This document shows, piece after piece, positions 16,928 to 25,452 of a DNA stretch of 64,000 nucleotides (position 1 is its first letter; each line of letters begins with the position of its first letter). Below the pieces are notes generated by a model. That model worked only from the letters and a program-made list of their open reading frames with translations, was not told where the DNA came from and ran no database searches. This DNA comes from Microbacterium sp. CFH 31415 (GTDB lineage: Bacteria > Actinomycetota > Actinomycetes > Actinomycetales > Microbacteriaceae). The stretch covers positions 44,188-108,187 of the forward strand of contig NZ_JAKYXC010000007.1 of assembly GCF_022538185.1 (NCBI RefSeq). Direction: 5' to 3'. Both the position numbers and the translations under genes were made by a program.

Positions 16928-18511
16928 ATGGTCAGAGACGCCCCCGCACACACCCACGACGTGGTCATCGTCGGCGGAGGCCACAACGGCCTCGTCGCCG
17001 CCGCCTACCTCGCTCGCGCAGGCCACTCGGTCGTCGTGCTCGAGCGTCTCGACCACGTCGGCGGCGCCGCCGTCTCGGAGCGCCCGTGGCCCGGCGTCGA
17101 CGCGCGGCTGTCGCGCTACTCCTACCTCGTCAGTCTGCTGCCGCAGCGCATCATCGACGACCTCGGCCTCGAGATCGCCCTCAAGCGGCGGCGGTACTCC
17201 TCCTATACGCCGGACCCCACCGATCCGTCGCGCGGCATCCTGATCGATACAGCGGATGCCGCGGCCACCGCGGCCTCCTTCGCCCGCGTCACCGGCGACA
17301 CGAGCGAGGCCGAGCGCTTCGCCGCGTTCTACGAGCGCCTCGCGCCGGTCGCGGAGCGACTGTTCCCGACCGTGACCGACCCCCTCCCCCGTGCGGCGAC
17401 AGCGCGGCAGCTGATGGGCGACATGTGGACCGACCTCGTCGAGCGCCCGCTCGGCGAGGTGCTGCGCTCCTCATTCGAGACCGACATCGCCCGCGGCATC
17501 GCCCTCACAGACGGTCTCATCGGCACGTTCGCGAACGCCGACGATGAGAGCCTCCGACAGAACCGGTGCTTCCTGTACCACGTGATCGGCGGCGGAACGG
17601 GCGACTGGGACGTGCCGGTCGGCGGGATGGGCCAGGTCAGCGGCGAGCTCGAGCGCGCCGCCCGCGCAGCCGGCGCCGAACTGCGCACCCGCGCCGACGT
17701 GACCTCGATCGCCCCCGACGGCGCGGTCGAGGTCGCCTGCGACGGCGGGCGCACCGAGCTGCTGCGCGGACGCGTCGTGCTCAGCGGCGTCGGCCCGGCG
17801 GTGCTCGACCGACTGCTCGGCGGATCCGGGCCGGCGGCCGACGCGCCGGAGGGCGCCCAGGTCAAGGTCAACATGCTGCTGCGGCGCCTCCCGCGACTGC
17901 GCGACATGTCGGTCGATCCCGAGGCCGCCTTCGCGGGCACGTTCCACATCAACGAGACGATGACCCAGCTCGACGACGCCCACCGCACGGCGGCCGGCGG
18001 CAGCATCCCGAACCCGCTCCCGGCCGAGATCTACTGCCACTCGCTCACCGATCCGTCGATCCTCGGTCCCGAGCTTCAGGCCTCGGGTGCCCAGACCCTG
18101 ACGCTGTTCGGTCTGCAGGTGCCGCACCGTCTCGTGGCAGGGCAGGATCGGGATGCTGCGCGCTCCGCGCTGCTCGCCGCGGCGCAGGCGTCGCTCGACT
18201 CGGTGCTGGCCGAGCCGATCGCCGACGTCGTGTTCGAAGCTCCGGACGGCATGCCGTGCATCGAGGCGCGGACGACGGCCGACCTCGAGGATTCGCTCGG
18301 GATGACGGCCGGCGACATCTTCCACGGCCCGCTGTCATGGCCGTGGGCGAGCGACGACGAGCCGCTCGACACTCCGGCGCAGCGCTGGGGAGTGGCGACT
18401 GCGCACGACCGCATTCTGCTGTGCGGGTCGGGCGCGCGACGCGGTGGCGCGGTCAGCGGGATCGGCGGGCACAACGCCGCCATGGCCGCGGGAGAACTGC
18501 TCCGCGGTTGA
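16928..18511 (+). CDS. CrtI/PYROXD2-like FAD-dependent oxidoreductase
   Basis: A 527-residue amine-oxidase/phytoene-desaturase superfamily flavoprotein. The N-terminal Rossmann motif VVIVGGGHNGLVAAAYLARAG (residues about 12-32) binds FAD. The C-terminal FAD-contact segment is LLCGSGARRGGAVSGIGGHNAA. It looks like the pyridine-nucleotide-disulfide/phytoene dehydrogenase-related group (PYROXD2-like). No crtB or other carotenoid gene is nearby, so carotenoid desaturation is not supported. ATG 16928 is 6 nt after TAGCGT, consistent with leaderless transcription. Confidence 0.87.
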   Translation: MVRDAPAHTHDVVIVGGGHNGLVAAAYLARAGHSVVVLERLDHVGGAAVSERPWPGVDARLSRYSYLVSLLPQRIIDDLGLEIALKRRRYSSYTPDPTDPSRGILIDTADAAATAASFARVTGDTSEAERFAAFYERLAPVAERLFPTVTDPLPRAATARQLMGDMWTDLVERPLGEVLRSSFETDIARGIALTDGLIGTFANADDESLRQNRCFLYHVIGGGTGDWDVPVGGMGQVSGELERAARAAGAELRTRADVTSIAPDGAVEVACDGGRTELLRGRVVLSGVGPAVLDRLLGGSGPAADAPEGAQVKVNMLLRRLPRLRDMSVDPEAAFAGTFHINETMTQLDDAHRTAAGGSIPNPLPAEIYCHSLTDPSILGPELQASGAQTLTLFGLQVPHRLVAGQDRDAARSALLAAAQASLDSVLAEPIADVVFEAPDGMPCIEARTTADLEDSLGMTAGDIFHGPLSWPWASDDEPLDTPAQRWGVATAHDRILLCGSGARRGGAVSGIGGHNAAMAAGELLRG

Positions 18512-18550
18512 CGCGTGCCCCCGCGCGCGGCGCGGCGCCCGCTCGTTCCC

Positions 18551-19516
18551 TTACCGCTGCGGCGGCAGCGGCGGCGGGGGCGGGTAGCCCTCGTAGCCGG
18601 GGTGGGGCGGGGGCGTGGCGTTGTCGATCGCGGAGGCGCTCGTCTGGGTATCGCCTCCCTGCGGCGCAGCCTGCGGGGCACCGAACACGTGCGCGCCCGG
18701 GCTCGGGTAGCCCGTGTAGTAGGCGTTCCAGTCCGGCGAGCCGTCGGGCAGCATTGGCAGCGGAGTGACCCCGTCGACGTAGTTCGGCCACGGCAGCAGT
18801 TCCTGCTGCGCGCCGGGAGCAGGTGCGGGTGCGGCGGCCGGCATCGCGCCGTACGCAGGGTACGCGGCGGCGCGCGGCTTCTTCGGCGCGAAGAGCACGT
18901 TCACCAGCGGGATGAGTGCGGTGCCGACGGCGGCCAGGATCGCGACGGCGACCACGATGCGCCAGTAGATGTCAGGGAACCGGAGGTACTCGTCGAACAT
19001 CAGCGGCAGGATCAGCAGCACGACGAGCGCGGCCACGAGCACGATCGTGATCACCGCGACCGTGCGGGTGAACGGAGTGTCATAGCGCTGCAGCGCCTTC
19101 GTGTAGAGCCTCACGTGCAGCAGCGCGAGCTGCAGGATGAGCACGATGAAAAGGAACTGGACGAAGCGGGTGAAGCCATCCCACGAATAGCGCTCCGGCA
19201 TCCAGATGAGCACTGCGCCGATCAGGAGTGTGAGGATCCAGGTGCCCATGCTCGCGAGCGCGAACCAGGCCGGGCGCCGCGGCGCGAGGTGGGCGTCGAG
19301 GATCGTGACGCCCGCGAAGGCGACGAGCAGGAGGATCGTGAGGAACGCCTTGCCGATGATGTCGCTCTGGTCGCCGACGAGCACCCACACGACACAGACG
19401 ACCGCCGACGCGATGAGCGCGCCGATGGCGACCCAGATCGCTGCGCGAAGCAGGGATGACACAGGCGCGTCAGCCGCCTGCGGTTGAACCGGGGCGTGGG
19501 GATCGGGCACGGTCAT
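18551..19516 (-). CDS. Multi-pass membrane protein with Pro/Ala-rich tail
   Basis: A 321-residue protein with about seven transmembrane segments in residues 20-235 followed by a low-complexity Pro/Ala/Tyr-rich cytoplasmic or external tail ending in PPPPPLPPQR. I recognise no functional family. GAGAGGA upstream of ATG 19516 supports the start. It is convergent with the oxidoreductase gene and lies between it and the tRNA-Tyr terminator. No function can be proposed. Confidence 0.75.
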   Translation of the reverse strand: MTVPDPHAPVQPQAADAPVSSLLRAAIWVAIGALIASAVVCVVWVLVGDQSDIIGKAFLTILLLVAFAGVTILDAHLAPRRPAWFALASMGTWILTLLIGAVLIWMPERYSWDGFTRFVQFLFIVLILQLALLHVRLYTKALQRYDTPFTRTVAVITIVLVAALVVLLILPLMFDEYLRFPDIYWRIVVAVAILAAVGTALIPLVNVLFAPKKPRAAAYPAYGAMPAAAPAPAPGAQQELLPWPNYVDGVTPLPMLPDGSPDWNAYYTGYPSPGAHVFGAPQAAPQGGDTQTSASAIDNATPPPHPGYEGYPPPPPLPPQR

Positions 19517-19581
19517 GACGGTCCTCTCTGTCGCGGGGCACGGCGTCCGCACGCTTATCCTGGCATGCCGCCGATCCGCCA

Positions 19582-19618
19582 AACGGAAGAAGCCCCCATG
19601 AAGGGGGCTTCTTCCGTT
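19582..19618 (-). terminator. Intrinsic terminator after tRNA-Tyr
   Basis: A perfect 16-bp inverted repeat (AACGGAAGAAGCCCCC and its complement) around the loop ATGAA, 9 bp past the tRNA-Tyr 3' end. It is symmetric enough to act on both strands. Confidence 0.8.
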
Positions 19619-19626
19619 CGCGATGG

Positions 19627-19708
19627 TGGCGAGTGAGGGATTCGAACCCCCGAATGCTGAGCAGTCTGATTTACAGTCAGATCCCTTTGGCCGCTTGGGT
19701 AACTCGCC
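19627..19708 (-). tRNA. tRNA-Tyr (GTA)
   Basis: An 82-nt tRNA with acceptor stem GGCGAGT/ACTCGCC, anticodon arm TCTGA-CTGTAAA-TCAGA giving GTA, a long variable arm as expected for tRNA-Tyr, and T-loop TTCGAAT. The CCA end is encoded in the genome (19626-19624), unlike the two tRNAs at 12.7-12.9 kb. Confidence 0.95.
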
Positions 19709-19807
19709 AGACGCACCCGTCCGACTTTCACAGCCGACCGGAGGCGCGATTACACATCTTACGCTGTCCCGCGCGCTTGCTCGAAATCGAAGTGGCGCGA
19801 GCGGCGA

Positions 19808-20728
19808 TCAGGTGCCGATCCGGTCCAGGTCGAGCGCCTCGAGAGCCGCCGGCGTGCGCAGCAGCGCGCCTTCGAAACGGCAGGTCGCGGCCGCGGCGTC
19901 CATCGCGCTCTTCAGCGTCTCGGCCCACTCGTCCTCACCCCCGGGCTCGCGGTCGAGCAGCGACGCGATGGCCGCGGCGAAGGCGGCATCGCCGGCGCCC
20001 ATCGTGTCGACGATCCTTCCCGGCAGCGCCGTCACCGGCGCGGTGACGACGACGTCGCCGGCCTCGAGCGTCCCGCCCGCCGCCCCCTCGGTCGCGAGAA
20101 CCGCGCCCACGCCGAGGTCGACGAGCCGCTCGCGCAGCCAGTCGAGCGGCTCGTCGTAGAGCAGAGTCGCGTCGTCCTCGCCGACCTTGACCAGCGTCGC
20201 ACCGGCTGCGAGCGCCTCGAAGCCGCGAACGAACTCAGCCTTGTCTCGCATCATGCCGCTGCGCGGGTTGGGGTCGATCGCGACCGGCACGCCCGCGCTC
20301 TTCACCGCGTCGATGAGCTCCGCCGCCTGCTCGGCGCCGTCGAACGCGAAGCAGCTGACGACGACGATGGGGGCGTCGGCGATCGCGCGCTGCGCATCAT
20401 CACCGAATCGGATGCGGCGCTGCTGGGATGCCTCGTTGAAGTCGTACTCCGGTTCGCCGCCGCCCGTGCGCACGCTCACTGCGCGAGCGGTGCCCAGTGA
20501 CGACTCCGTGGCGACGAGCTCGACACCGTAGTCGGCGAGATACGAGCGGATGTGCGCGCCGGGCTCATCGTCGCCCACCATCGCGATCAACGTGGCCGGC
20601 ACACCCAGCCGGGAGAGGCCGACCGCGACGTTCAGGGCAGCACCTCCGACGAACTCGCGCACTCCGTTGTCGTCACGCAGCTCATCGATGAGCGCATCGC
20701 CCACCACGACCACACGGCCGGCGGTCAT
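19808..20728 (-). CDS. PfkB-family carbohydrate kinase (fructokinase-like)
   Basis: A 306-residue ribokinase-fold sugar kinase. The N-terminal PfkB signature is GGAALNVAVGLSRLG (residues about 28-42). The C-terminal signature DTMGAGDAAFAAAI (about 245-258) holds the catalytic Asp in GAGD. Family members phosphorylate fructose, ribose or related sugars with ATP, and the exact substrate is inferred only loosely as fructose. The gene overlaps the FBP-domain gene upstream by 4 nt (ATGA), so they are translationally coupled. Confidence 0.88.
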   Translation of the reverse strand: MTAGRVVVVGDALIDELRDDNGVREFVGGAALNVAVGLSRLGVPATLIAMVGDDEPGAHIRSYLADYGVELVATESSLGTARAVSVRTGGGEPEYDFNEASQQRRIRFGDDAQRAIADAPIVVVSCFAFDGAEQAAELIDAVKSAGVPVAIDPNPRSGMMRDKAEFVRGFEALAAGATLVKVGEDDATLLYDEPLDWLRERLVDLGVGAVLATEGAAGGTLEAGDVVVTAPVTALPGRIVDTMGAGDAAFAAAIASLLDREPGGEDEWAETLKSAMDAAAATCRFEGALLRTPAALEALDLDRIGT

Positions 20729-21225
20729 CGGCGGCTTCCGGCGGTCTCGAGCACGCGCTCGACGAAGGCCTCCGCACGTCGGCGCGTGCCGTCGATCTTC
20801 AGGTCGACGCTGGCCCGCACCTCGTTGGGGGCGAGCGGCAGGGCGAGCCGCACGTTCTCATGGCACGACAGATCGGTGCAGATGTAGGTTCCGACGCTGT
20901 CACCGGCGTGTCCGGCATCACCCGCCTTCCGCGCCGTGAAGAGCGCGACCTGGTCGGCGGGCTGCATCGTGTGGCAGAGGTTGCACATCGCCGATCGTGC
21001 ACTCGACGTTCCGTCGGCTGCACGCAGCACGATGCCGCGGGGCTCGCCCTGGACCTCGGCGATCACGTAGCCGCGACCGCGCGTGCGCGGATCGCGCCAC
21101 GCGAAGAAGTCGAGGTGATCCCAGTCGGTGAGCAGGAAGTCGGTCGGCAGGGCGACCAGGCGGAGCTCTTCGGGTGAGGCGTTCGCGAACGCGGAACGCA
21201 CGTCGTCTTCGGTCAGTGGGCGCAT
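20725..21225 (-). CDS. FBP-domain (FusB-like, EF-G-binding) protein
   Basis: A 166-residue protein of the FBP domain family. A treble-clef zinc finger is visible as CNLCHTM, about 30 residues later CTDLSCHENV. Known relatives (FusB/FusC) bind elongation factor G and free it from fusidic acid, but chromosomal actinobacterial forms are not proven resistance genes. GAGGAGG lies 6 nt before ATG 21225. It overlaps the pfkB-type kinase gene by 4 nt. Confidence 0.85.
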   Translation of the reverse strand: MRPLTEDDVRSAFANASPEELRLVALPTDFLLTDWDHLDFFAWRDPRTRGRGYVIAEVQGEPRGIVLRAADGTSSARSAMCNLCHTMQPADQVALFTARKAGDAGHAGDSVGTYICTDLSCHENVRLALPLAPNEVRASVDLKIDGTRRRAEAFVERVLETAGSRR

Positions 21226-21297
21226 GGCACCTCCTCGCGCCCCCAGTCTACGAAGGACGGATGCCGCCGCCACCCCGCTCCCCGGCGTGCGGAGCCG

Positions 21298-21355
21298 CGA
21301 GTTGCCACTTCGCGTGGGAACGAGGCATCCGCTCCCCGCCCGACGTGGCGACTCG
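21298..21355. repeat. Imperfect inverted repeat in intergenic region
   Basis: CGAGTTGCCAC at 21298-21308 is matched by GTGGCGACTCG at 21345-21355 (10 of 11 paired) with a 36-base loop, between the BASS transporter gene and the FBP gene. There is no T run. Role unknown. Confidence 0.35.
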
Positions 21356-21381
21356 GGTGGCGACGCGCGCCGAGCGCCGGG

Positions 21382-22296
21382 TCAAGGGTGCGCGGCGGCC
21401 TCGGCGTCGTCGTCGGCGACGGCGACGGCGATCTCGTCGTCGGACGCACCGCGGCGCTCCCGGATCAGGAAGCCGAACCCGAAGGCGATGAAGAACATCA
21501 GCACGCCGTAGACGGCGGCGGGAAGGCTGAGCTCGACCGACCCGAGCACCGTCTGCGCGATGACGATCGCGAGAGTGGCGTTGTGGATGCCGATCTCGAA
21601 CGACGCTGCGATCGCCTGACGCTTGCCCACCTTGAGCAGACGCGGAACGAGGTAGCCGACCGACAGGCTGATCAGGCAGAACACGATCGTGATGACCGAC
21701 AGGCGCGCGAAGTTCGCGACGAGGAGGGTCCAGTTCGAGGCGACCGCACCGGCGATGACGACGACGAGGATGATGATCGACGCGATGCGCACCGGCTTGT
21801 CCATCGCCTTCGCGAACGCCGGCCAGAGGCGCCGCACGACCATGCCGATCGCGACCGGCACGAGCACGATCGCGAACACCTCAAGCACCTTCGACCACTG
21901 CATGCCGAGCTGGCTGTCGAACGGGTCGAAGTAGATGATCGCGAAGTTCGTGATGAGAGGCAGGGTCACGACCGAGATCACCGAGTTGACCGCCGTCAGC
22001 GAGATGTTGAGAGCCACATCGCCCCGGAACAGGTGGCTGTAGAGGTTCGCGGTCGTGCCGCCGGGCGATGCCGCAAGCATCATCATGCCGACGGCGAGCA
22101 CCGGAGGCAGCTGGAACGCGAGCACGAGACCGAAACAGATAGCGGGCAGGAGCACCAGCTGACAGAGCAGAGCGACGATCACCGCCTTCGGCTGCTTCAG
22201 GACGCGCGCGAAGTCGCCCAGGGTGAGACTCAGACCGAGCCCGAACATGATGATTCCGAGGGCCACGGGCAGGCCGATGGTGGTCAACGCTGACAT
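21382..22296 (-). CDS. Bile acid:sodium symporter (BASS) family transporter
   Basis: A 304-residue membrane protein with about nine to ten hydrophobic segments and the BASS family motif AASPGGTTANLYSHLF (residues about 77-92). The C-terminal tail is short and acidic (DDEIAVAVADDD). Bacterial members carry organic anions, for example pantoate, with sodium; the substrate here is unknown. It starts 33 bp past the end of the GH13 gene on the same strand but separate transcription is possible. Confidence 0.9.
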   Translation of the reverse strand: MSALTTIGLPVALGIIMFGLGLSLTLGDFARVLKQPKAVIVALLCQLVLLPAICFGLVLAFQLPPVLAVGMMMLAASPGGTTANLYSHLFRGDVALNISLTAVNSVISVVTLPLITNFAIIYFDPFDSQLGMQWSKVLEVFAIVLVPVAIGMVVRRLWPAFAKAMDKPVRIASIIILVVVIAGAVASNWTLLVANFARLSVITIVFCLISLSVGYLVPRLLKVGKRQAIAASFEIGIHNATLAIVIAQTVLGSVELSLPAAVYGVLMFFIAFGFGFLIRERRGASDDEIAVAVADDDAEAAAHP

Positions 22297-22329
22297 GGCA
22301 CTCAGTGTGCCCGATGCCGCGACGGCGTG

Positions 22330-24315
22330 TCACGCCCCTGTGGAATCGGCGCCCTTCACGACCTCGGCAGGTGTCGGCTCGTCAGCGTCGACCACGCCGC
22401 GCGAGACCTCAGTCGTCTCGTCCGTCTGAGTCGGCGTCGGCGCGCTCACCCCGGGAAGGACCCAGATCGCGAACGCCGGGCCTTCCGCCGAAAGCAGCAC
22501 CGACCCGTCATCCGACACCGCCAGGGTCGCGTCGCCGAACACCGGCTCACCGGACGCCGCACCGGGGAGGGCGCCGGCCGGGATCGCGGCATCCGCATCT
22601 CCTCGCGTCGCGAGCACGAGCACGGTCTCGCTCGCGGATTCGCGCACGAAGACGACTGTCTCGTCATCGACGTACACCCAGCGGAACCCGCCGTCCTGCA
22701 GCGCGGGATGGCTGCGGCGCAGCGCGATGAGGTCGCGGTAGAGCGCGAGTCGCGCGGCGACCTCGGGCTCGTCCTCGCTCCCCCACGGCATCGGGGTGCG
22801 GCTGGACTCGCCGTCGGCGCCGAGCAATCCGAACTCGTCGCCTGCGAACACCACGGGAAGCCCGGGCATCGCGAGCGACAGGCCGACGGCGACCGGGATC
22901 GCACCGGGCGCCGCGTTGGTCGCGAACCGGGCGGTGTCGTGCGTGTCGAGGGGCTGCATGTTGCCGAGCCGCACGCGCCATGGGATGCCGGCTGTGAAGC
23001 GGCTGACGGCCTCGGCGAACTCGCGCGCCGTGTACCGCGGGATGCCGCCGATCGGCTGACCGAAGAACCACGAATCGGTCAGCTCGCCGCCATCCGCGTC
23101 GAGGTAGGGCGCGCCGGTCGGCTCGCTGAGCCATCCCCACAGCGGCCGCGTGAACGACGGGTACGTCATCGCGCCGTGCCAGCCGTCGCCCTGCAGGTCG
23201 CTGACGGCGTCGTTGGTGGACTCTCCGAGCAGGATCGTGTCGGGATTGACCTGGAGCATCGTCTCGCGCAGCAGCTGCCGCACCTCGGCGTTCAGGTCGA
23301 CGGCGCCGAGGCGGCCGGTCATGTTTGCCACATCGATGCGCCACCCGTCGGCGTTGTACGGCGGCTTCAGCCACTTCGCGACGACCGAGTCCTCGCCCGA
23401 GATGAACCGGCGGCGCAGCTCCTCCGACGACCAGTCGAACTTCGGCAGGCTCGCGTAGCCGAGCCACGAGACGTACGCGCTGTTGGCGTCGTCGGTGAAG
23501 TAGTAGAAGTCCTCTTCGGGCGCTCCCGGGTTGCCGAGCGCCGCCCGGAACCACTCGTGACTGTCGCCGGAGTGGTTGCTCGTGAGGTCGCCGATGACCC
23601 GGATGCCGCGGGCATGCGCCTCCTCGATGAGCCGGATGTACGCCTCTTCCCCGCCGAGCAGCGGGTCGATGCGATCGAAGCTGGCGGCGTCGTAGCGGTG
23701 GTTCGACTCCGCCGGGAACACCGGGGTGAGGTAGAGCAGGTTCACACCCAGCGAGACCAGGTGGTCGAGCTTCTCGATGATCCCGGGAAGGTCGCCGCCG
23801 TAGAACTGCTGCGAGCGCGCCGGCATCACGGCGTCGACCGGATCACTCCACGCCGCCGGGATCGCCCACTCAGGCGTCGGGTGCTCGTCGGCCGCCGCGG
23901 AGCGCGCGAACCGGTCGGGGAAGACCTGGTACATCACCGACTCGTTCAGCCAGGCAGGCGGTGCCGGGTAGGCCACGAGCGCGAAGTCCTCGGAGTCGAG
24001 GGTCTCGATGCGATGCAGGCCGGTCTGGTTGAGCCATTCGACGCGGCCGTCGGCGTGCTGCAGCATCCATCGATATCCGTGTCGCGGGTTGCGCACCGTC
24101 ACGGGCGCATCCCACCACTCCCACGCGTCGGCGGCACCGACGCGTACGGCGTCGGTCCACTCGGGCTCGTGGTCGGGGTTCGAGCGCGTGCGCACGGCCG
24201 CGAGAGGTCCGTACCCGGCGGGCACGCGCAAGCGCACCGTGACGACCTCGCCGAGTGCCGGCGCGAGGTTCGACACGTGCAGGGACGAGCCGTCGTGGTG
24301 GGGTGCAGGGGTCAT
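22330..24315 (-). CDS. GH13 alpha-glucan hydrolase (cyclomaltodextrinase/neopullulanase-like)
   Basis: A 661-residue cytoplasmic GH13 enzyme with no signal peptide. An N-terminal beta-sandwich (1-115, CBM34-like position) precedes the barrel. Conserved regions: DLTSNH (243-248), nucleophile Asp328 in GWRIDVAN, acid Glu365 in LLGESTND, and transition-state Asp460 in THDTARF. The intracellular location, N-terminal domain and position after malEFG fit breakdown of imported maltodextrins or cyclodextrins. It is the last gene of the operon, about 120 bp after malG with a hairpin between. Confidence 0.9.
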   Translation of the reverse strand: MTPAPHHDGSSLHVSNLAPALGEVVTVRLRVPAGYGPLAAVRTRSNPDHEPEWTDAVRVGAADAWEWWDAPVTVRNPRHGYRWMLQHADGRVEWLNQTGLHRIETLDSEDFALVAYPAPPAWLNESVMYQVFPDRFARSAAADEHPTPEWAIPAAWSDPVDAVMPARSQQFYGGDLPGIIEKLDHLVSLGVNLLYLTPVFPAESNHRYDAASFDRIDPLLGGEEAYIRLIEEAHARGIRVIGDLTSNHSGDSHEWFRAALGNPGAPEEDFYYFTDDANSAYVSWLGYASLPKFDWSSEELRRRFISGEDSVVAKWLKPPYNADGWRIDVANMTGRLGAVDLNAEVRQLLRETMLQVNPDTILLGESTNDAVSDLQGDGWHGAMTYPSFTRPLWGWLSEPTGAPYLDADGGELTDSWFFGQPIGGIPRYTAREFAEAVSRFTAGIPWRVRLGNMQPLDTHDTARFATNAAPGAIPVAVGLSLAMPGLPVVFAGDEFGLLGADGESSRTPMPWGSEDEPEVAARLALYRDLIALRRSHPALQDGGFRWVYVDDETVVFVRESASETVLVLATRGDADAAIPAGALPGAASGEPVFGDATLAVSDDGSVLLSAEGPAFAIWVLPGVSAPTPTQTDETTEVSRGVVDADEPTPAEVVKGADSTGA

Positions 24316-24410
24316 GACATGCCTTTCGATCGGTCGGCAGCGCGCGCCGCCGGGTGCGACGTGGTTGCACGGCCGGAAGCCATGACAGAGCCCTTGAGTT
24401 GTGTGATCCA

Positions 24411-24433
24411 GGATGCCGCGGCCCGCGGCATCC
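24411..24433. repeat. Perfect 10-bp palindromic hairpin after malG
   Basis: GGATGCCGCG, loop GCC, CGCGGCATCC directly after the malG stop. There is no T run, so it is more likely an mRNA-stabilising or attenuating hairpin than a terminator. It is built from the GGATGCCG word that is frequent across this window. Confidence 0.5.
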
Positions 24434-24435
24434 GT

Positions 24436-25452
24436 CTACTTGACGCTGCCGGAGACCAGACCGCCCGCGATGTAGCGCTGCGAGACGAGAAAGAACGCCA
24501 TCACCGGCAGCGCGGCGAGCACCGCCCCGGCAGCGAACACGCCCCAGTTCTGCGACATGAAGCCCGACACCAGCTGGAAGAGCCCGATCGCGACCGTCTG
24601 CTGGGACGGGTCATTGAGGATGACGCTCGCGATCGCGAACTCGCCGATGATGCCGATGAAGGTCAGCAGCCCGATCACGACGAGGATCGGCGTGACCAGC
24701 GGGAGCATGATCGTGAAGAACACCCGCGCGTGACCCGCGCCGTCGATCTTCGCCGCCTCGTCGATCGCCGTCGGCACAGTGTTGAAGAACCCGTACATGA
24801 GGAACGTGTTCACACCGAGGGCGCCGCCGAGGTAGATCATGATCAAGCCGGCGTGGGTTCCCAGGCCGATCGCCGGGAAGACGTCGCTGATCTGGATCAT
24901 CAGCAGGAAGATCGCGGTGATCGCCAGCAGCTGCGGGAACATCTGCAGCACGAGCAGCGTGGCCAGGCCGAAGCGGCGACCCGTGAAGCGCATGCGCGAG
25001 AACGCGTAGGCGCCGAGCGCGCACAGCAGCACCGTGAAGACGCTCGTGACGACCGCGATGATCAGCGAGTTCGCATACCACTGCGGGTAGGGCAGGTCGG
25101 GGTCGGTGAACAGCCGGACGTAGTTCGAGAAGTCGATCTGTCGGAACAGCTGGTTGGAGCCGGTCAGGGTGCCGATCGGGTTGAGCGACACCGACAGGAT
25201 GTACAGCAGCGGGAAGAGCGCGAACACGATCGCCGCCCACGCCACGACATGACGCCAGCCCTTCTCGGCGAACCAGCGCCGGAACGACTGCCGTCGCACG
25301 TGGGGGGTGGGCGGGCGGTGCTCGGCGTTCAGCGCCTGACCATAGATCTCGCCGGCTTCGAGAGCACCCTCGCTGAACACGGCCAGAGTGGTGCGAGCCC
25401 CGAAGGACCGCTGACGGGGCCCGGCTGCCGAGCCGTTCTCGTTCTCGCTCAT
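24436..25452 (-). CDS. malG: Maltose/maltodextrin ABC transporter permease (MalG-type)
   Basis: A 338-residue inner-membrane permease with a cytoplasmic N-terminal extension of about 75 residues and six transmembrane segments. The ATPase-contacting EAA loop reads DEAAKIDGAGHARVFFTIMLPLVTP, which is the MalG-type form. Its ATG overlaps the malF stop by one base (TGATG), so translation is coupled. The partner ATPase (MsmK/MalK type) is not in the window; actinobacteria often share one ATPase among sugar importers. The sugar assignment follows from the adjacent GH13 enzyme. Confidence 0.9.
   Translation of the reverse strand: MSENENGSAAGPRQRSFGARTTLAVFSEGALEAGEIYGQALNAEHRPPTPHVRRQSFRRWFAEKGWRHVVAWAAIVFALFPLLYILSVSLNPIGTLTGSNQLFRQIDFSNYVRLFTDPDLPYPQWYANSLIIAVVTSVFTVLLCALGAYAFSRMRFTGRRFGLATLLVLQMFPQLLAITAIFLLMIQISDVFPAIGLGTHAGLIMIYLGGALGVNTFLMYGFFNTVPTAIDEAAKIDGAGHARVFFTIMLPLVTPILVVIGLLTFIGIIGEFAIASVILNDPSQQTVAIGLFQLVSGFMSQNWGVFAAGAVLAALPVMAFFLVSQRYIAGGLVSGSVK

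Noticed and set aside
16928..18511. Carotenoid phytoene desaturase
   Set aside because: The FAD fold fits CrtI-like proteins, but no crtB, crtE partner or other carotenoid gene is adjacent and sequence features fit PYROXD2-like proteins equally well.
20725..21225. Acquired fusidic acid resistance gene
   Set aside because: The FBP domain is FusB-like, but the gene is chromosomal, of native composition and coupled to a sugar kinase; resistance is not shown by sequence.
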